Origin: Betaproteobacteria bacterium
Lineage (GTDB): Bacteria; Pseudomonadota; Gammaproteobacteria; Burkholderiales; Casimicrobiaceae
Direction of reading: 5' to 3'
Length of the DNA stretch: 64,000 nucleotides
Assembly (NCBI GenBank): GCA_013298765.1
Contig: JAAFJA010000004.1
Span: 124,001 to 188,000 of the forward strand
The notes beneath the pieces were generated by a model. That model was not told where the DNA came from. It worked only from the letters and a program-made list of their open reading frames with translations, and ran no database searches. A program made the position numbers and the translations under genes. Shown one piece after another: positions 17,371 through 26,982 of this stretch; position 1 is the first letter of the stretch; each line of letters starts with the position of its first letter.

Positions 17371-18501
17371 TCACGAGCGTAGGGCATCAAATATTCCCCA
17401 TTCTCGCAAAGCATCGAGGCAGTTCTTGCTTAGAAATTCAATCTGCCCGCGATTGCTACCAACGGTGAGTGCCATACGCCGCTGTGCCGCAGAAACTTCG
17501 CGCGACGACATACCAAGCGAGGTCGCCAGAAACTTTGGCAGTTGTCTGAGTTTCGGAATTTTCGCAAGCTCTTCGGGGATTGGGCGCCACGCGGTGCCCT
17601 CATGAAGGTGGGCTAGTCGTTTGGGTACCTTGTCGAGTTTCTCGCCTCGCTCGCGATTGAAGCTAGCAACCTCCCTCACCAGATCTCCAACTCCGAGTTT
17701 TTGATCATTCACCTCATCAAACCCGTAACCAAGAAAGGTCACAAGCTTCGCGCCTTCAATCGCGGCACGTAGCTCCACAAAAGCTGCTTGTTGTTGCTTC
17801 CGAGCATCATCAATGAGCCAGATTTCTTTCTGCGCGCGCTCAATAGCATCATGAAGCTGCGAACGGTCACAATCGAAATCAATTCCTTGTTTGTGCATCG
17901 TCGGCAATCGCGTCGTAATCCCATACAGGTGCTCGATCCGGATTCTCGCCACGAATTCGGCGGCTGCATCTTCGGACGCGCCGTACGTTGCGATGCAGGC
18001 GGAAAGAAATAACTGTTCAACGCTCCGCTCATAGTTAAAAGTGAAGATAGCAAGTCGCTGAAGATCAATGTCGTCGATTCGCTTTTTCCCCGCCGTTAAA
18101 TTTGCCCAGAGCAGAGAAAACCAATCTCCATCGGCTCGGGGGTTTCGCAGAGCGTCGGTGCTTTCGCAATCCAATAGAAGGGCGGAAATGAGCATACGTG
18201 CAGTTTGAGCAATCGCTTCGCCTCTATGAAACTCCAGTCGGTCGATTGAGGGGAGTTTCGATTCTGACAGTTGCTTTCCAACATTAGCAACGTCATCGGG
18301 ATTGACGTTGATCGATTTCAATGCGTGATAAATACGAGTCGGCCTGTCTGGACTTGGGTGCACGTTTAGATCGTAGGTCGCCGTCGCGCGATCGCGATAC
18401 ACCCACATGTCGCATATCCAGTTCTTCAGCTCATTTCCAGTCGGAAAGCCGTAGGGAACGCTTGCGCCCGCGCCTAAGATCAGCACTAGATCTGCCGCCA
18501 T
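17371..18501 (-). CDS. SIR2-like domain protein, possible NAD-consuming defence effector
   Basis: 376 residues. The N-terminus DLVLILGAGASVPYGFPTG has the GAGAS nucleotide-binding loop (residues 10-14) of SIR2-like proteins. A middle segment RLAIFTFNYERSVEQLF resembles the second conserved strand of that fold (the T-NYD-like turn), and a later KLVTFLGYGFDEVN fits the closing strand. The remaining C-terminal 100 residues are not recognised. SIR2-like domains in defence systems degrade NAD+ on infection (known for Thoeris and DSR systems); here that is inference. The gene ends convergently against the Mrr-like gene and follows the toxin-antitoxin pair by 16 nt on the same strand. Confidence 0.72.
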   Translation of the reverse strand: MAADLVLILGAGASVPYGFPTGNELKNWICDMWVYRDRATATYDLNVHPSPDRPTRIYHALKSINVNPDDVANVGKQLSESKLPSIDRLEFHRGEAIAQTARMLISALLLDCESTDALRNPRADGDWFSLLWANLTAGKKRIDDIDLQRLAIFTFNYERSVEQLFLSACIATYGASEDAAAEFVARIRIEHLYGITTRLPTMHKQGIDFDCDRSQLHDAIERAQKEIWLIDDARKQQQAAFVELRAAIEGAKLVTFLGYGFDEVNDQKLGVGDLVREVASFNRERGEKLDKVPKRLAHLHEGTAWRPIPEELAKIPKLRQLPKFLATSLGMSSREVSAAQRRMALTVGSNRGQIEFLSKNCLDALREWGIFDALRS

Positions 18502-18517
18502 GAAGATTGTTTATCCG

Positions 18518-18832
18518 CTAGATCACCGCTAAGTTCCGCAACGTTTCCGGAAAACGTTCGACGAGTTTAATGACGAGCGCCGCCTGCGCATTCGGTTTCG
18601 ATCGCCCTTGCTCCCAATTCTCTAGCGTGCGCTCGTTGGTGCGAAGGTGTCGGGCGAAGACGGCGCGCGAAAGATTCATTCGTTCACGCAGCGCAACTAA
18701 TTCTTCGGCAGTGACTTGAGGTGCTGGCTTTGCTGCGACGGGATGTTTGCGCAGCGTGATCTTGCCTTCGCGCTCTTGTTTGAGCGCGTCGAAACCTTCA
18801 CTGAGTTCTGCAAAGAGATTTCGCTTTTTCAT
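18518..18832 (-). CDS. higA: HigA-type helix-turn-helix antitoxin
   Basis: 104 residues. The C-terminal half is a Cro/C1 helix-turn-helix: LVALRERMNLSRAVFARHLRTNERTLENWEQGRSKPNAQAALVI. The N-terminal 45 residues are basic and probably wrap the toxin. It overlaps the toxin gene upstream by 4 bp and is transcribed second, the HigBA order. It should neutralise the toxin and repress the shared promoter, where a short palindrome lies. Confidence 0.82.
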   Translation of the reverse strand: MKKRNLFAELSEGFDALKQEREGKITLRKHPVAAKPAPQVTAEELVALRERMNLSRAVFARHLRTNERTLENWEQGRSKPNAQAALVIKLVERFPETLRNLAVI

Positions 18833-19170
18833 AATGATCTCGCTTTCAATTCTGCGTCAAGTAGTGCTTTCAAAGCCTTACGTTCTTTGGCGTTCAAGTC
18901 GTCTGCTTCGTCCTTGTCATAAACCGTAAACAACCAGAATTGATCGCCGCCTAGCCACCAGTAGTAAATGACTCGCAATCCGCCGCGCTTGCCTTTGCCA
19001 CGGCGCGGATCGGCGTGACGAAGTTTGCGCAAGCCGCCTGTACCTTGAATCACCTCACCTGCATCGGGTTGAGACAACAACGCCAATTGCAACGAAAGAA
19101 ATCCGTCGTCATCGAGATAGTCTGCGCGAACACGGCTGAACGGTGGTAACTCGACGAATACGGCTTTCAT
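18829..19170 (-). CDS. higB: RelE/HigB-type mRNA interferase toxin
   Basis: 113 residues of the RelE/ParE superfamily, closest to the HigB-2 group: FSRVRADYLDDDGFLSLQ, then GTGGLRKLRHADPRRGKGKRGGLRVIYYWW and FWLFTVYDKDEADDL. The basic KLRHADPRRGKGKRGGLR track supplies the RNA-binding and catalytic residues expected of ribosome-dependent mRNA cleavage. The gene precedes its antitoxin and begins about 7 nt from a TATAAT-like box, with no Shine-Dalgarno sequence, so a leaderless message is possible. Confidence 0.84.
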   Translation of the reverse strand: MKAVFVELPPFSRVRADYLDDDGFLSLQLALLSQPDAGEVIQGTGGLRKLRHADPRRGKGKRGGLRVIYYWWLGGDQFWLFTVYDKDEADDLNAKERKALKALLDAELKARSL

Positions 19171-19176
19171 TTTAAA

Positions 19177-19195
19177 ATTATACGCAAGTTGCGTA
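19177..19195 (-). promoter_or_regulatory. higBA promoter -10 box and palindromic operator
   Basis: TACGCAA-G-TTGCGTA (19181-19195) is a perfect 15-bp palindrome. On the minus strand it overlaps a TATAAT -10 box (19177-19182) just upstream of the higB ATG at 19170. This fits autorepression by the HigA dimer. The -35 region is poor. Confidence 0.68.
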
Positions 19196-19215
19196 CAAAC
19201 GAAGCGTTATCCACC

Positions 19216-19243
19216 AAAACAAAAAAGCGCCCGAAGGCGCTTT
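19216..19243 (-). terminator. Rho-independent terminator of groESL
   Basis: AAAGCGCC (19224-19231), loop CGAA, GGCGCTTT (19236-19243): a perfect 8-bp stem. Read on the minus strand it is followed by a run of T (TTTTTTG). It lies 127 bp past the groEL stop and insulates the higBA promoter. Confidence 0.85.
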
Positions 19244-19290
19244 CTTGTTTTGGGAGTCGGTCGCTGGAACAAACCAACGAGCGAGTATCC

Positions 19291-19360
19291 GGGATGCAGT
19301 GCGAGGCGACGTGTACTTAACCTACACGAGCGAACCTCCAACGACGCAATGCGCCCGGAG
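19291..19360. repeat. groEL-flanking repeat, copy 1
   Basis: Starts GGGATGCAGTGCGAGGCG and ends near CAATGCGCCCGGAG. It contains CGTGTA and TACACG arms. A close copy lies between groES and groEL at 21094-21170. Confidence 0.7.
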
Positions 19361-19370
19361 ACGAAGCTCG

Positions 19371-21038
<1,668 letters not shown>

Positions 21039-21061
21039 CTAAAAAATTCTTTGAAAAGGCC

Positions 21062-21078
21062 GGTTCAAAAATGAACCG
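21062..21078. other. Stem-loop in the groES-groEL gap
   Basis: GGTTCA (21062-21067) and TGAACC (21073-21078) pair around a short A-rich loop, close to the groEL start. It could be an mRNA processing or translation-control element in the intercistronic leader. Confidence 0.4.
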
Positions 21079-21093
21079 TTCAGAATAAATATG

Positions 21094-21170
21094 GGGATGC
21101 AGTGCGAGGCGCCTTGGCGCGACGTGTACGTACGTACACGAGCGGCAAAGCAACGAAGCAATGCGCCCGA
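21094..21170. repeat. groEL-flanking repeat, copy 2
   Basis: Same ends as the copy at 19291-19360 (GGGATGCAGTGCGAGGCG ... CAATGCGCCCGA). It contains an exact 18-bp palindrome, CGTGTACGTACGTACACG (21123-21140). It fills most of the groES-groEL spacer. Confidence 0.7.
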
Positions 21171-21173
21171 GAT

Positions 21174-21464
21174 TTACTTTTGCACTACGGCCATGATGTC
21201 TTCTTCGCGCATTACCAGGAGTTCGTCGCCGTCAACTTTGACGGTTTGACCTGCGTATTTACCGAAGAGCACTTTATCGCCAACTTTGACGTCAGGCGCG
21301 TTTTGCTTGCCACTGTCGTCGCGCTTGCCTGGGCCGACGGCGAGTACTTCGCCTTGGTCCGGTTTTTCGGCAGCGGTATCGGGGATCACGATACCCGAGG
21401 CGGTCTTACGCTCTTCCTCAAGACGCTTAACGATCACGCGATCGTGCAATGGACGAAGTTTCAT
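21174..21464 (-). CDS. groES: Co-chaperonin GroES (10 kDa)
   Basis: 96 residues: [18 protein letters not shown] at the start, the GroEL-binding mobile loop [11 protein letters not shown] at about residues 20-30, and [29 protein letters not shown] at the end. It caps GroEL. An AAGGAG ribosome-binding site precedes the ATG. It is the first gene of the heat-shock operon and lies about 118 bp downstream of CIRCE. Confidence 0.98.
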   Translation of the reverse strand: MKLRPLHDRVIVKRLEEERKTASGIVIPDTAAEKPDQGEVLAVGPGKRDDSGKQNAPDVKVGDKVLFGKYAGQTVKVDGDELLVMREEDIMAVVQK

Positions 21465-21581
21465 GCGAGGTTCTCCTTGAACTAAAACATGGTTAGAAAT
21501 CGGACCGTTACGCGGAGTCCGCGGTCACGGAAGCCGGCCAACGCCGGGTGGCATGGAGCGCAAGGAAGGCCAATCACCTTG

Positions 21582-21608
21582 TTAGCACTCGCTGCCGATG
21601 AGTGCTAA
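21582..21608 (-). promoter_or_regulatory. CIRCE operator (HrcA binding site) of groESL
   Basis: TTAGCACTC (21582-21590), 9-nt spacer, GAGTGCTAA (21600-21608): an exact match to the CIRCE consensus. HrcA represses groESL by binding here. Confidence 0.96.
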
Positions 21609-21635
21609 TTATAGGGAGTGATTTTCGAGTTTCAA
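21608..21635 (-). promoter_or_regulatory. groESL sigma-70-type promoter
   Basis: On the minus strand TTGAAA (21630-21635), 16-bp spacer, TATAAT (21608-21613). The -10 box abuts CIRCE, so HrcA would cover the transcription start. Confidence 0.75.
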
Positions 21636-21732
21636 CCCCGCGAAGGGATTCCCCGAGCACTAGTGCCGCGAGATGGAAAGCGTGACGTCCACGCAATCCT
21701 TTATTTTATGAGCCCCGAATAGATAGCGAGCG

Positions 21733-23151
21733 CTAACTTTTACGCAGTTTCTGAAGATGCGCTTCGGCGGCTTCAAGCACGCGGTCGCGATTCAATTGGA
21801 GATCGCTGGCCGAAGGGACGATTTCGACTTCAGGCTTTACGCCCTCTCGCTCGACGATTTTGCCGGTTTGTGCAATAAAACCTAGCTGACTAAAAGCCAG
21901 CTGACCACCGCCCTCAAGTGGCACGTAGCCCATGAATGCGAGCAAACACCCGCACGTCGTTTCGCCGATCACCGTGGCGCGCCCGCTTGCTTGCAGACTG
22001 CTGGAAACTGCTTCGCTCGCGCTCGCCGATTGCGCATCAACAAGCACGATGAGCGGGGCGCGGTAGGCGTTTTTCGCGCCTGGCGCGGACCGCTCTAGCT
22101 CCATTATTTTGGCGAGCCCAAAAAGCGCGTTGACGGGTGTTCCGTCACGCGTGGTTGTTTTCCCGAGCGCGGTCTTGCTGTCGAAGAATCGCGCGAGCAG
22201 CGCTTCCGCCATGGCGAGCGATCCGCCGCCGTTACCGCGCAAATCAAGCACCAATCCAGGGGTATCTTTTACGCGCTCAATGCCCGCTAGCAAATCGGCA
22301 CGCAGTGAGTCGTTGAATGCACTCAACCTCACATAGCCGAAGCCAGAAGGCAACACGCGCGAGCTGACTTGCGGACGGGTGCTAATTTCGCGAACCGCGA
22401 CACGTGCGGCTTGTTTTGAGCCATCGGCGCGCTCAAATTCAATCTCCATTCCGTGCGGGCGGCGGGCCGCCTCTTCGTTCAGCCGCCTAAGAGCGCCGCT
22501 TCTACGTGCGGTTTGCGTGGACGATTCGCGAGATTCCTCGATCAATTCGCGCCACCGGACAACCCCCGGCTTGCCGTCGAGCGCGGTGATCCTCATACCG
22601 GCGCGCAGGCCCGCGAAGTACGCGTCGGAATCGGCATTGACTGAAGCGGCGATCAGCGCACCCTCAATTTCACGCAGCCCGAGGCCGAGCGACTGCACGC
22701 GTTGTGTTCGCCGCGCTTCTGCTTGCTTGGGCGACTCGACGCGCGTGTGTGCGTCGGCAAGCGTTGCCGTCATGCGATCAAGTGCGGCCCAGAACTCGTC
22801 TTCGCTTGGCGCAGCAATGGCGCGCTCGCCCCAGGTTCGCCGGGCCGCTGCCCAATCCACGCCCTGCAAATCGGCGCGGTAGTAGTAGCGATTCACGGTG
22901 TCCCAGACATGATTCACGACGCGTTCGCGACGGGCTCGCGTCGCGAATTCGTCATCGGATACAACAATCGAGCTCTGCACTTCAAAGTTCGATTTAATCT
23001 GGCTACGACCCGCTAAATAGTAGGGGTCAAATGCTGCGCAACCCGTAACCAAGCCCGCGATCAGAGTGGACAAACCCAACAAAGCTTGTTTGTGAAATCG
23101 ACTGCGAATTGCTTTCTTCGCCACGACGCTAAATCTGGGCGGGGTACTCAT
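21733..23151 (-). CDS. S41-family peptidase lipoprotein, C-terminal-processing-protease-like
   Basis: 472 residues. A signal sequence with lipobox LVTGCAAF (cysteine about residue 38) suggests an outer- or inner-membrane lipoprotein. A divergent PDZ-like region (residues about 150-190) is followed by the S41 core: GFGYVRLSAFND, LVLDLRGNGGG and the nucleophile motif AQSASASEAVSSSLQ. The lysine usual in CtpA-type GKG motifs is replaced: the segment reads GETTCGCLLAFM. It is therefore either a S41 subfamily using other residues or inactive. Its start overlaps the stop of a small unknown gene by 4 bp. Confidence 0.83.
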   Translation of the reverse strand: MSTPPRFSVVAKKAIRSRFHKQALLGLSTLIAGLVTGCAAFDPYYLAGRSQIKSNFEVQSSIVVSDDEFATRARRERVVNHVWDTVNRYYYRADLQGVDWAAARRTWGERAIAAPSEDEFWAALDRMTATLADAHTRVESPKQAEARRTQRVQSLGLGLREIEGALIAASVNADSDAYFAGLRAGMRITALDGKPGVVRWRELIEESRESSTQTARRSGALRRLNEEAARRPHGMEIEFERADGSKQAARVAVREISTRPQVSSRVLPSGFGYVRLSAFNDSLRADLLAGIERVKDTPGLVLDLRGNGGGSLAMAEALLARFFDSKTALGKTTTRDGTPVNALFGLAKIMELERSAPGAKNAYRAPLIVLVDAQSASASEAVSSSLQASGRATVIGETTCGCLLAFMGYVPLEGGGQLAFSQLGFIAQTGKIVEREGVKPEVEIVPSASDLQLNRDRVLEAAEAHLQKLRKS

Positions 23152-23501
23152 CGGCGCGCGTCGTCGTCTTCATCGAAGCGACGCGCCGTAATGGCAACCT
23201 TGCCGTGCGCATACGCTTTGGCGAGCGCGCGGATGTAGGCGAGCGTGCCCTCAAGCACGGCTGACGTGGCCTTAGCACCGTCTTCACTCACGATCCGATC
23301 GGCCACGGCGCGCTCAAACCGCTCGCGCTGATCGGCAGAAACAAGCCCTCGTACCCGCTCCACCACGAATGATTCCGCCGCATCGGCATCGTCAAATCCC
23401 TTGGCCACGGGCGTTCCGTACGGCGTGCCTTCCAAAACAATCACTCGATTGGCATCGCGATCGTTAATATCTTCGTCAACCATCCAGAGCTCCAGCCTCA
23501 A
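23148..23501 (-). CDS. Hypothetical protein coupled to the S41 peptidase
   Basis: 117 residues, acidic in both ends and helical in the middle (DADAAESFVVERVRGLVSADQRERFERAVADR, then TLAYIRALAKAYAHGKV). No signal peptide or membrane segment. I do not recognise the family. The 4-bp overlap (ATGA) with the S41 lipoprotein gene implies translational coupling, but the two products should be in different compartments. Confidence 0.6.
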   Translation of the reverse strand: MRLELWMVDEDINDRDANRVIVLEGTPYGTPVAKGFDDADAAESFVVERVRGLVSADQRERFERAVADRIVSEDGAKATSAVLEGTLAYIRALAKAYAHGKVAITARRFDEDDDARR

Positions 23502-23677
23502 TTTTTTCTTCGGCGCGTTAGCACGCCCTCAATCACGGATGACGACGGTCGAACTCATCGCGGCGTCCGTCGACTGGTCGCCGCAACGAGCGATTCATCG
23601 CCGCAATGCTTGCAATTGCGCGAAATCATAGCGATATTGCTATTCATGAGACATTTGCTTTGAAAGGAGCGCTCGTC

Positions 23678-24061
23678 ATGTCGGACACCTTCGAACAACC
23701 CAAAACAATCCCTGCTGCAAACTCGCCGCAGGAATCGCTGGTTCAGCTCACACACGTCACCTACGCGCTGTTCGCGTTGGGCCTGCTTACGGCCGGCCTC
23801 ATCGCGGTGGCAGGTTTAATCGTGGCGTATGTGAAGGCCGATGATGCGCGCGGCACCTACATCCAATCGCATTTCAGTTGGCTGATTCGTACGTTTTGGT
23901 GGGGCTTGCTTTGGGCAACACTCACCTGGATATTCGTAATCGTGACTTTTGGAATCGGAATATTCGTAGCCTGGATTCCGTGGGGCATCACCTGGATTTG
24001 GTTTGCATATCGAATCATCAAGGGTTGGTTGCGCTTGACCGAGAAGCGCGAAGTCAATTAA
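23678..24061 (+). CDS. DUF4870-type small membrane protein
   Basis: 127 residues with three hydrophobic segments (about 28-55, 70-95 and 96-118), the last rich in Trp and Gly (FGIGIFVAWIPWGITWIWFAYRIIKGWLRL). This matches the DUF4870/YtgA-like family common in betaproteobacteria, function unknown. The ATG at 23678 follows GAAAGGAGC and is preferred to an opening at 23606. A strong terminator follows immediately. Confidence 0.78.
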   Translation: MSDTFEQPKTIPAANSPQESLVQLTHVTYALFALGLLTAGLIAVAGLIVAYVKADDARGTYIQSHFSWLIRTFWWGLLWATLTWIFVIVTFGIGIFVAWIPWGITWIWFAYRIIKGWLRLTEKREVN

Positions 24062-24080
24062 CGCCCATCCACCGGCAATC

Positions 24081-24105
24081 ACGCCGCCTTCGGGCGGCGT
24101 TTTCA
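24081..24105 (+). terminator. Rho-independent terminator
   Basis: ACGCCGCC-TTCG-GGCGGCGT (24081-24100) is a perfect 8-bp stem with a UUCG tetraloop, followed by TTTTCATTT. It ends the DUF4870 gene and overlaps the last codons of the convergent dacB. Confidence 0.82.
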
Positions 24106-25557
24106 TTTGACCGACTGATACACCCAGTCAACCGCACGATCAATCGCCACTACGGCAGCATCCGCATTGGTGTGATTAACCATGGCGACGAAAATGAAGC
24201 GGCGCGAGCTGTTGGGCAGTTGTAGATAGCCGGCCAGCGCTTTCACACCCGTGAGCGTGCCCGTTTTTAAGTAAGCATTTCCGCTCGCGGCTTTCTCAAG
24301 GAAGCGGCGCGTGAGCGTGCCATCGGTGGCGGCAATCGGGAGCGATTTCACAAAATCTGCGGCGAAGGGTGCGGTCAAACCGTACTCTAAAAACTTTGCC
24401 ATGCCCTTCGCAGAGATCCGCTCTTTTCGCGACAGTCCCGAGCCATTTTCAACGACCAATTCGGGCACATCAAAACCTCGCAACTTAGCCCATTCACGCA
24501 TCGCGCGACCGCCGCGATCCGCGCGGCCCGGAGACTCCATCAGTTGCGCGTCAAACGAAATCAAGAGCTGCCGCGCCATCACGTTATTACTGAACTTATT
24601 GATGTCTGTCACCATTGTCGAAAGCGGCGCAGAGACATGCGTGTAGAGCACGCGTGCGCCTTTCGCGGCAACGCCTTCACGCACCGCGCCCACCCACACG
24701 CCGCCTGCATCGCGCCACATGCGGGCGAAGGTGCCCGCGAGCAGGCTGCTGTGATCGAAAAGGCTTACGTACCACTCGCGATCACCGCACTCATTGGGGT
24801 AGACACCGGTGAAACTCGCGCGCAGCGGTGCGCTCACGCCCACAGAGGGCGGCAGCATCGCAAGCTCAAAGTTCGGGCCAATTCGTGTGCGCCAATCACC
24901 GCACGCGCCGGGAACCGTGCGAAGCTTGTTATCGATTACCAACCCATCCGGCGCAGGGCCATCAGTGGTGATGATCACGTCGCCGCTTGATTGTGGCGAA
25001 AACTTAAAGCCCGTCGACTTGAAGTTAAACAAGAGCGCATCGGGAGGTGCGTTATAGGGCCGCAACGGCTGACCATCAAACGCCGCCGCATCGTAGGTGG
25101 CGGGCGCAAAGCGCGATCGATCCAGAAGCAAATCACCACGAATTTCGCGAATGCCCTGACGACGCAGCTCTTTCACCGCGACGTCTAAATGTTCCCAGGT
25201 GAATTTCGGGTCTCCGCTGCCGCGGATCGAGAGCGCGCCGTTCAGTACATCGCCCTGAAGTGGCGCGACGGTCGCGAACTCTGTCTTCCATTGGTACGCA
25301 GGCGAAAGCACATCGAGCGCGACCAGCGTAGTAACGATTTTCATGGTCGACGCGGGGTTCATGGCCTGAAACGCCCGATGCTCAACCAGCGGCTGCTCAC
25401 GCCCCACCTCACGGATGTAGAGCGCCATCGCGCTTTCGGGAACGCCCGAGGCTCGCAGTGATTTCGCTATTTCAGAGGGGAGCTTGGCGTGCGAGCTCCC
25501 CATGCAAGCGGCGATCAGCAAAACGAGCGTGGTAGACGCGGCGTAAAAGTGTTTCAT
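24103..25557 (-). CDS. dacB: D-alanyl-D-alanine carboxypeptidase/endopeptidase (PBP4, DacB)
   Basis: 484 residues with a signal peptide. The penicillin-binding motifs are in order: SxxK as S70-T-M-K73 in NPASTMKIVTT, SxN as SNN in INKFSNNVMARQLL (about residue 320), and KTG in LKTGTLTGVKALAGY (about residue 434). The long insert between the first two motifs is typical of class C PBP4. It trims or opens peptidoglycan cross-links in the periplasm. It is transcribed alone. Confidence 0.93.
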   Translation of the reverse strand: MKHFYAASTTLVLLIAACMGSSHAKLPSEIAKSLRASGVPESAMALYIREVGREQPLVEHRAFQAMNPASTMKIVTTLVALDVLSPAYQWKTEFATVAPLQGDVLNGALSIRGSGDPKFTWEHLDVAVKELRRQGIREIRGDLLLDRSRFAPATYDAAAFDGQPLRPYNAPPDALLFNFKSTGFKFSPQSSGDVIITTDGPAPDGLVIDNKLRTVPGACGDWRTRIGPNFELAMLPPSVGVSAPLRASFTGVYPNECGDREWYVSLFDHSSLLAGTFARMWRDAGGVWVGAVREGVAAKGARVLYTHVSAPLSTMVTDINKFSNNVMARQLLISFDAQLMESPGRADRGGRAMREWAKLRGFDVPELVVENGSGLSRKERISAKGMAKFLEYGLTAPFAADFVKSLPIAATDGTLTRRFLEKAASGNAYLKTGTLTGVKALAGYLQLPNSSRRFIFVAMVNHTNADAAVVAIDRAVDWVYQSVK

Positions 25558-25570
25558 CTAACCTGATCGA

Positions 25571-25592
25571 AGCCCAATTAAATTGGAGCAAG
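25571..25592. repeat. AT-loop hairpin between dacB and marR genes
   Basis: GCCCAATTAAATTGGAGC: CCAATT/AATTGG core with the same ATTTAATT loop found in the other GCCC/GGGC hairpins of this window. It lies in the shared upstream region of two divergent genes. Confidence 0.4.
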
Positions 25593-25726
25593 CGCGAAAA
25601 AAAGATATTTTCCGTCTTTTCTCCAAGGAGAGCGCCGGCCCAATCAACACGTTCACCTAAGAATGGACTTGATTTACAGCAACCCTATTGCGAAAACTCC
25701 TAAATTTTGTTCTAGTACGGAGTATT

Positions 25727-26191
25727 GTGAAACTCAAGTACGAAAAGCCTGCCTTTCTGCCGACCCTGCGCGAGCTGGTTCGTTGCAATCAAGCGTTCGA
25801 GCGATTCTCCGGCGCGCATGTTCGCATGCTCGGGCTCACCCCGCCACAGTTCGATGTGATCGCCACCCTCGGCAATACGGAGGGTATGTCGTGCAAGGAG
25901 CTGGGCGAGAAAACTTTGATCACTAAGGGCACGCTGACTGGCGTACTTGATCGACTTGAACAACGCAGACTCATTGAGCGACGTGAAGATGCTGCGGATG
26001 CGCGGCGCACCCATATCGCACTAACTCCCGCTGGCGACGCCTTATTCGTGCAGGTGTTCCCCGCGCACCTCGCACACCTGGAGCGCGCATTTTCACGGCT
26101 GAGTGTTGCGGAGCTCAAGCAGCTGCAAACAGGGCTTGCCGCACTCCACCACGCACTCGACAAATCAGTCGCAGTCATGAACGCAGACTGA
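25727..26191 (+). CDS. MarR-family transcriptional regulator
   Basis: About 154 residues with the MarR winged helix: LTPPQFDVIATLGNTEGMSCKELGEKTLITKGTLTGVLDRLEQRRLIERREDAADARRTHIALT. The recognition helix and the DxRR wing tip are intact. The start is taken at GTG 25727, after a short-spaced GGAG; TTG 25688 is an alternative. It lies 42 bp upstream of cytochrome b561 and cytochrome c' genes on the same strand and could control them, but there is no direct evidence of that. Confidence 0.83.
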   Translation: MKLKYEKPAFLPTLRELVRCNQAFERFSGAHVRMLGLTPPQFDVIATLGNTEGMSCKELGEKTLITKGTLTGVLDRLEQRRLIERREDAADARRTHIALTPAGDALFVQVFPAHLAHLERAFSRLSVAELKQLQTGLAALHHALDKSVAVMNAD

Positions 26192-26233
26192 ACGCCGACC
26201 CTCTGCCCCCCGCTACACAACAAGGATTTTTTG

Positions 26234-26938
26234 ATGACTAAACCCAGTACCGATCTCATTAGCGCTCCCGTGTGGGATGTGTTCGTGCGCGTGTTTCACT
26301 GGAGTTTGGTAACGCTCTTCGCGATCTCCGCGATTACCGGCAAAGTGGGCGGCGGCTGGATCAAGTGGCACATGATTTCGGGCTACGCCATTTTGGCGCT
26401 GGTGCTTTTTCGCATCGTTTGGGGCTTCGTTGGCGCTGAATACGCGCGTTTCACCTCATTCGTCTCTGGCCCGGCTCGGGCGATTCGGTACGGATTGGGT
26501 TTGCTGAAGGGCGGCGCGCAGCATGTGATCTCGCATAACCCACTGGGTGGCTTGATGGTGATTGTGCTGCTGTTGCTACTGGCCCTGCAGGCGGGGTTCG
26601 GGCTCGTAAGCGACGATGAGATTGCAACGACTGGCCCGCTCGCTCGCTACGTCGCCTCAGAAACCGCGCTCAAGGCAATGAGCTGGCATCGCACGCTCGG
26701 CGATCTGCTCTTGATCTTGGTAGGCATTCACATTGCCGCAGTGTTGTTTCACGTGCTCGTGAAAAAAGAAGGTCTGATTCGTGCGATGTTTAGCGGCAAA
26801 AAAGAGTTGCCCGCCGAACTTGCGAGCGAAGCAAACGCTGCGAAGCCCGCATCGACGACGACCGGCTACGTGGTAATTTCAGCGGCTATCGCTATCGTCG
26901 TTATCGCTGTGAATTGGTCTAGCTGGTTTTCAAAATAA
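26234..26938 (+). CDS. Cytochrome b561 family protein
   Basis: 234 residues. Four membrane helices in the N-terminal two thirds carry the haem-ligating histidines: VFHWSLVTLF, IKWHMISGYAIL, then SWHRTLGDLLLILVGIHIAAVLFH. A C-terminal anchor helix (YVVISAAIAIVVIAVNW) is an addition to the usual four-helix form. It moves electrons across or within the inner membrane. ATG 26234 follows AAGGA by 7 nt. The next gene encodes a soluble cytochrome c', a likely redox partner. Confidence 0.9.
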   Translation: MTKPSTDLISAPVWDVFVRVFHWSLVTLFAISAITGKVGGGWIKWHMISGYAILALVLFRIVWGFVGAEYARFTSFVSGPARAIRYGLGLLKGGAQHVISHNPLGGLMVIVLLLLLALQAGFGLVSDDEIATTGPLARYVASETALKAMSWHRTLGDLLLILVGIHIAAVLFHVLVKKEGLIRAMFSGKKELPAELASEANAAKPASTTTGYVVISAAIAIVVIAVNWSSWFSK

Positions 26939-26982
26939 CAAGTTGTACTCTCCCTCACGTTTTTTCTTATTTAGGAAGTTTT

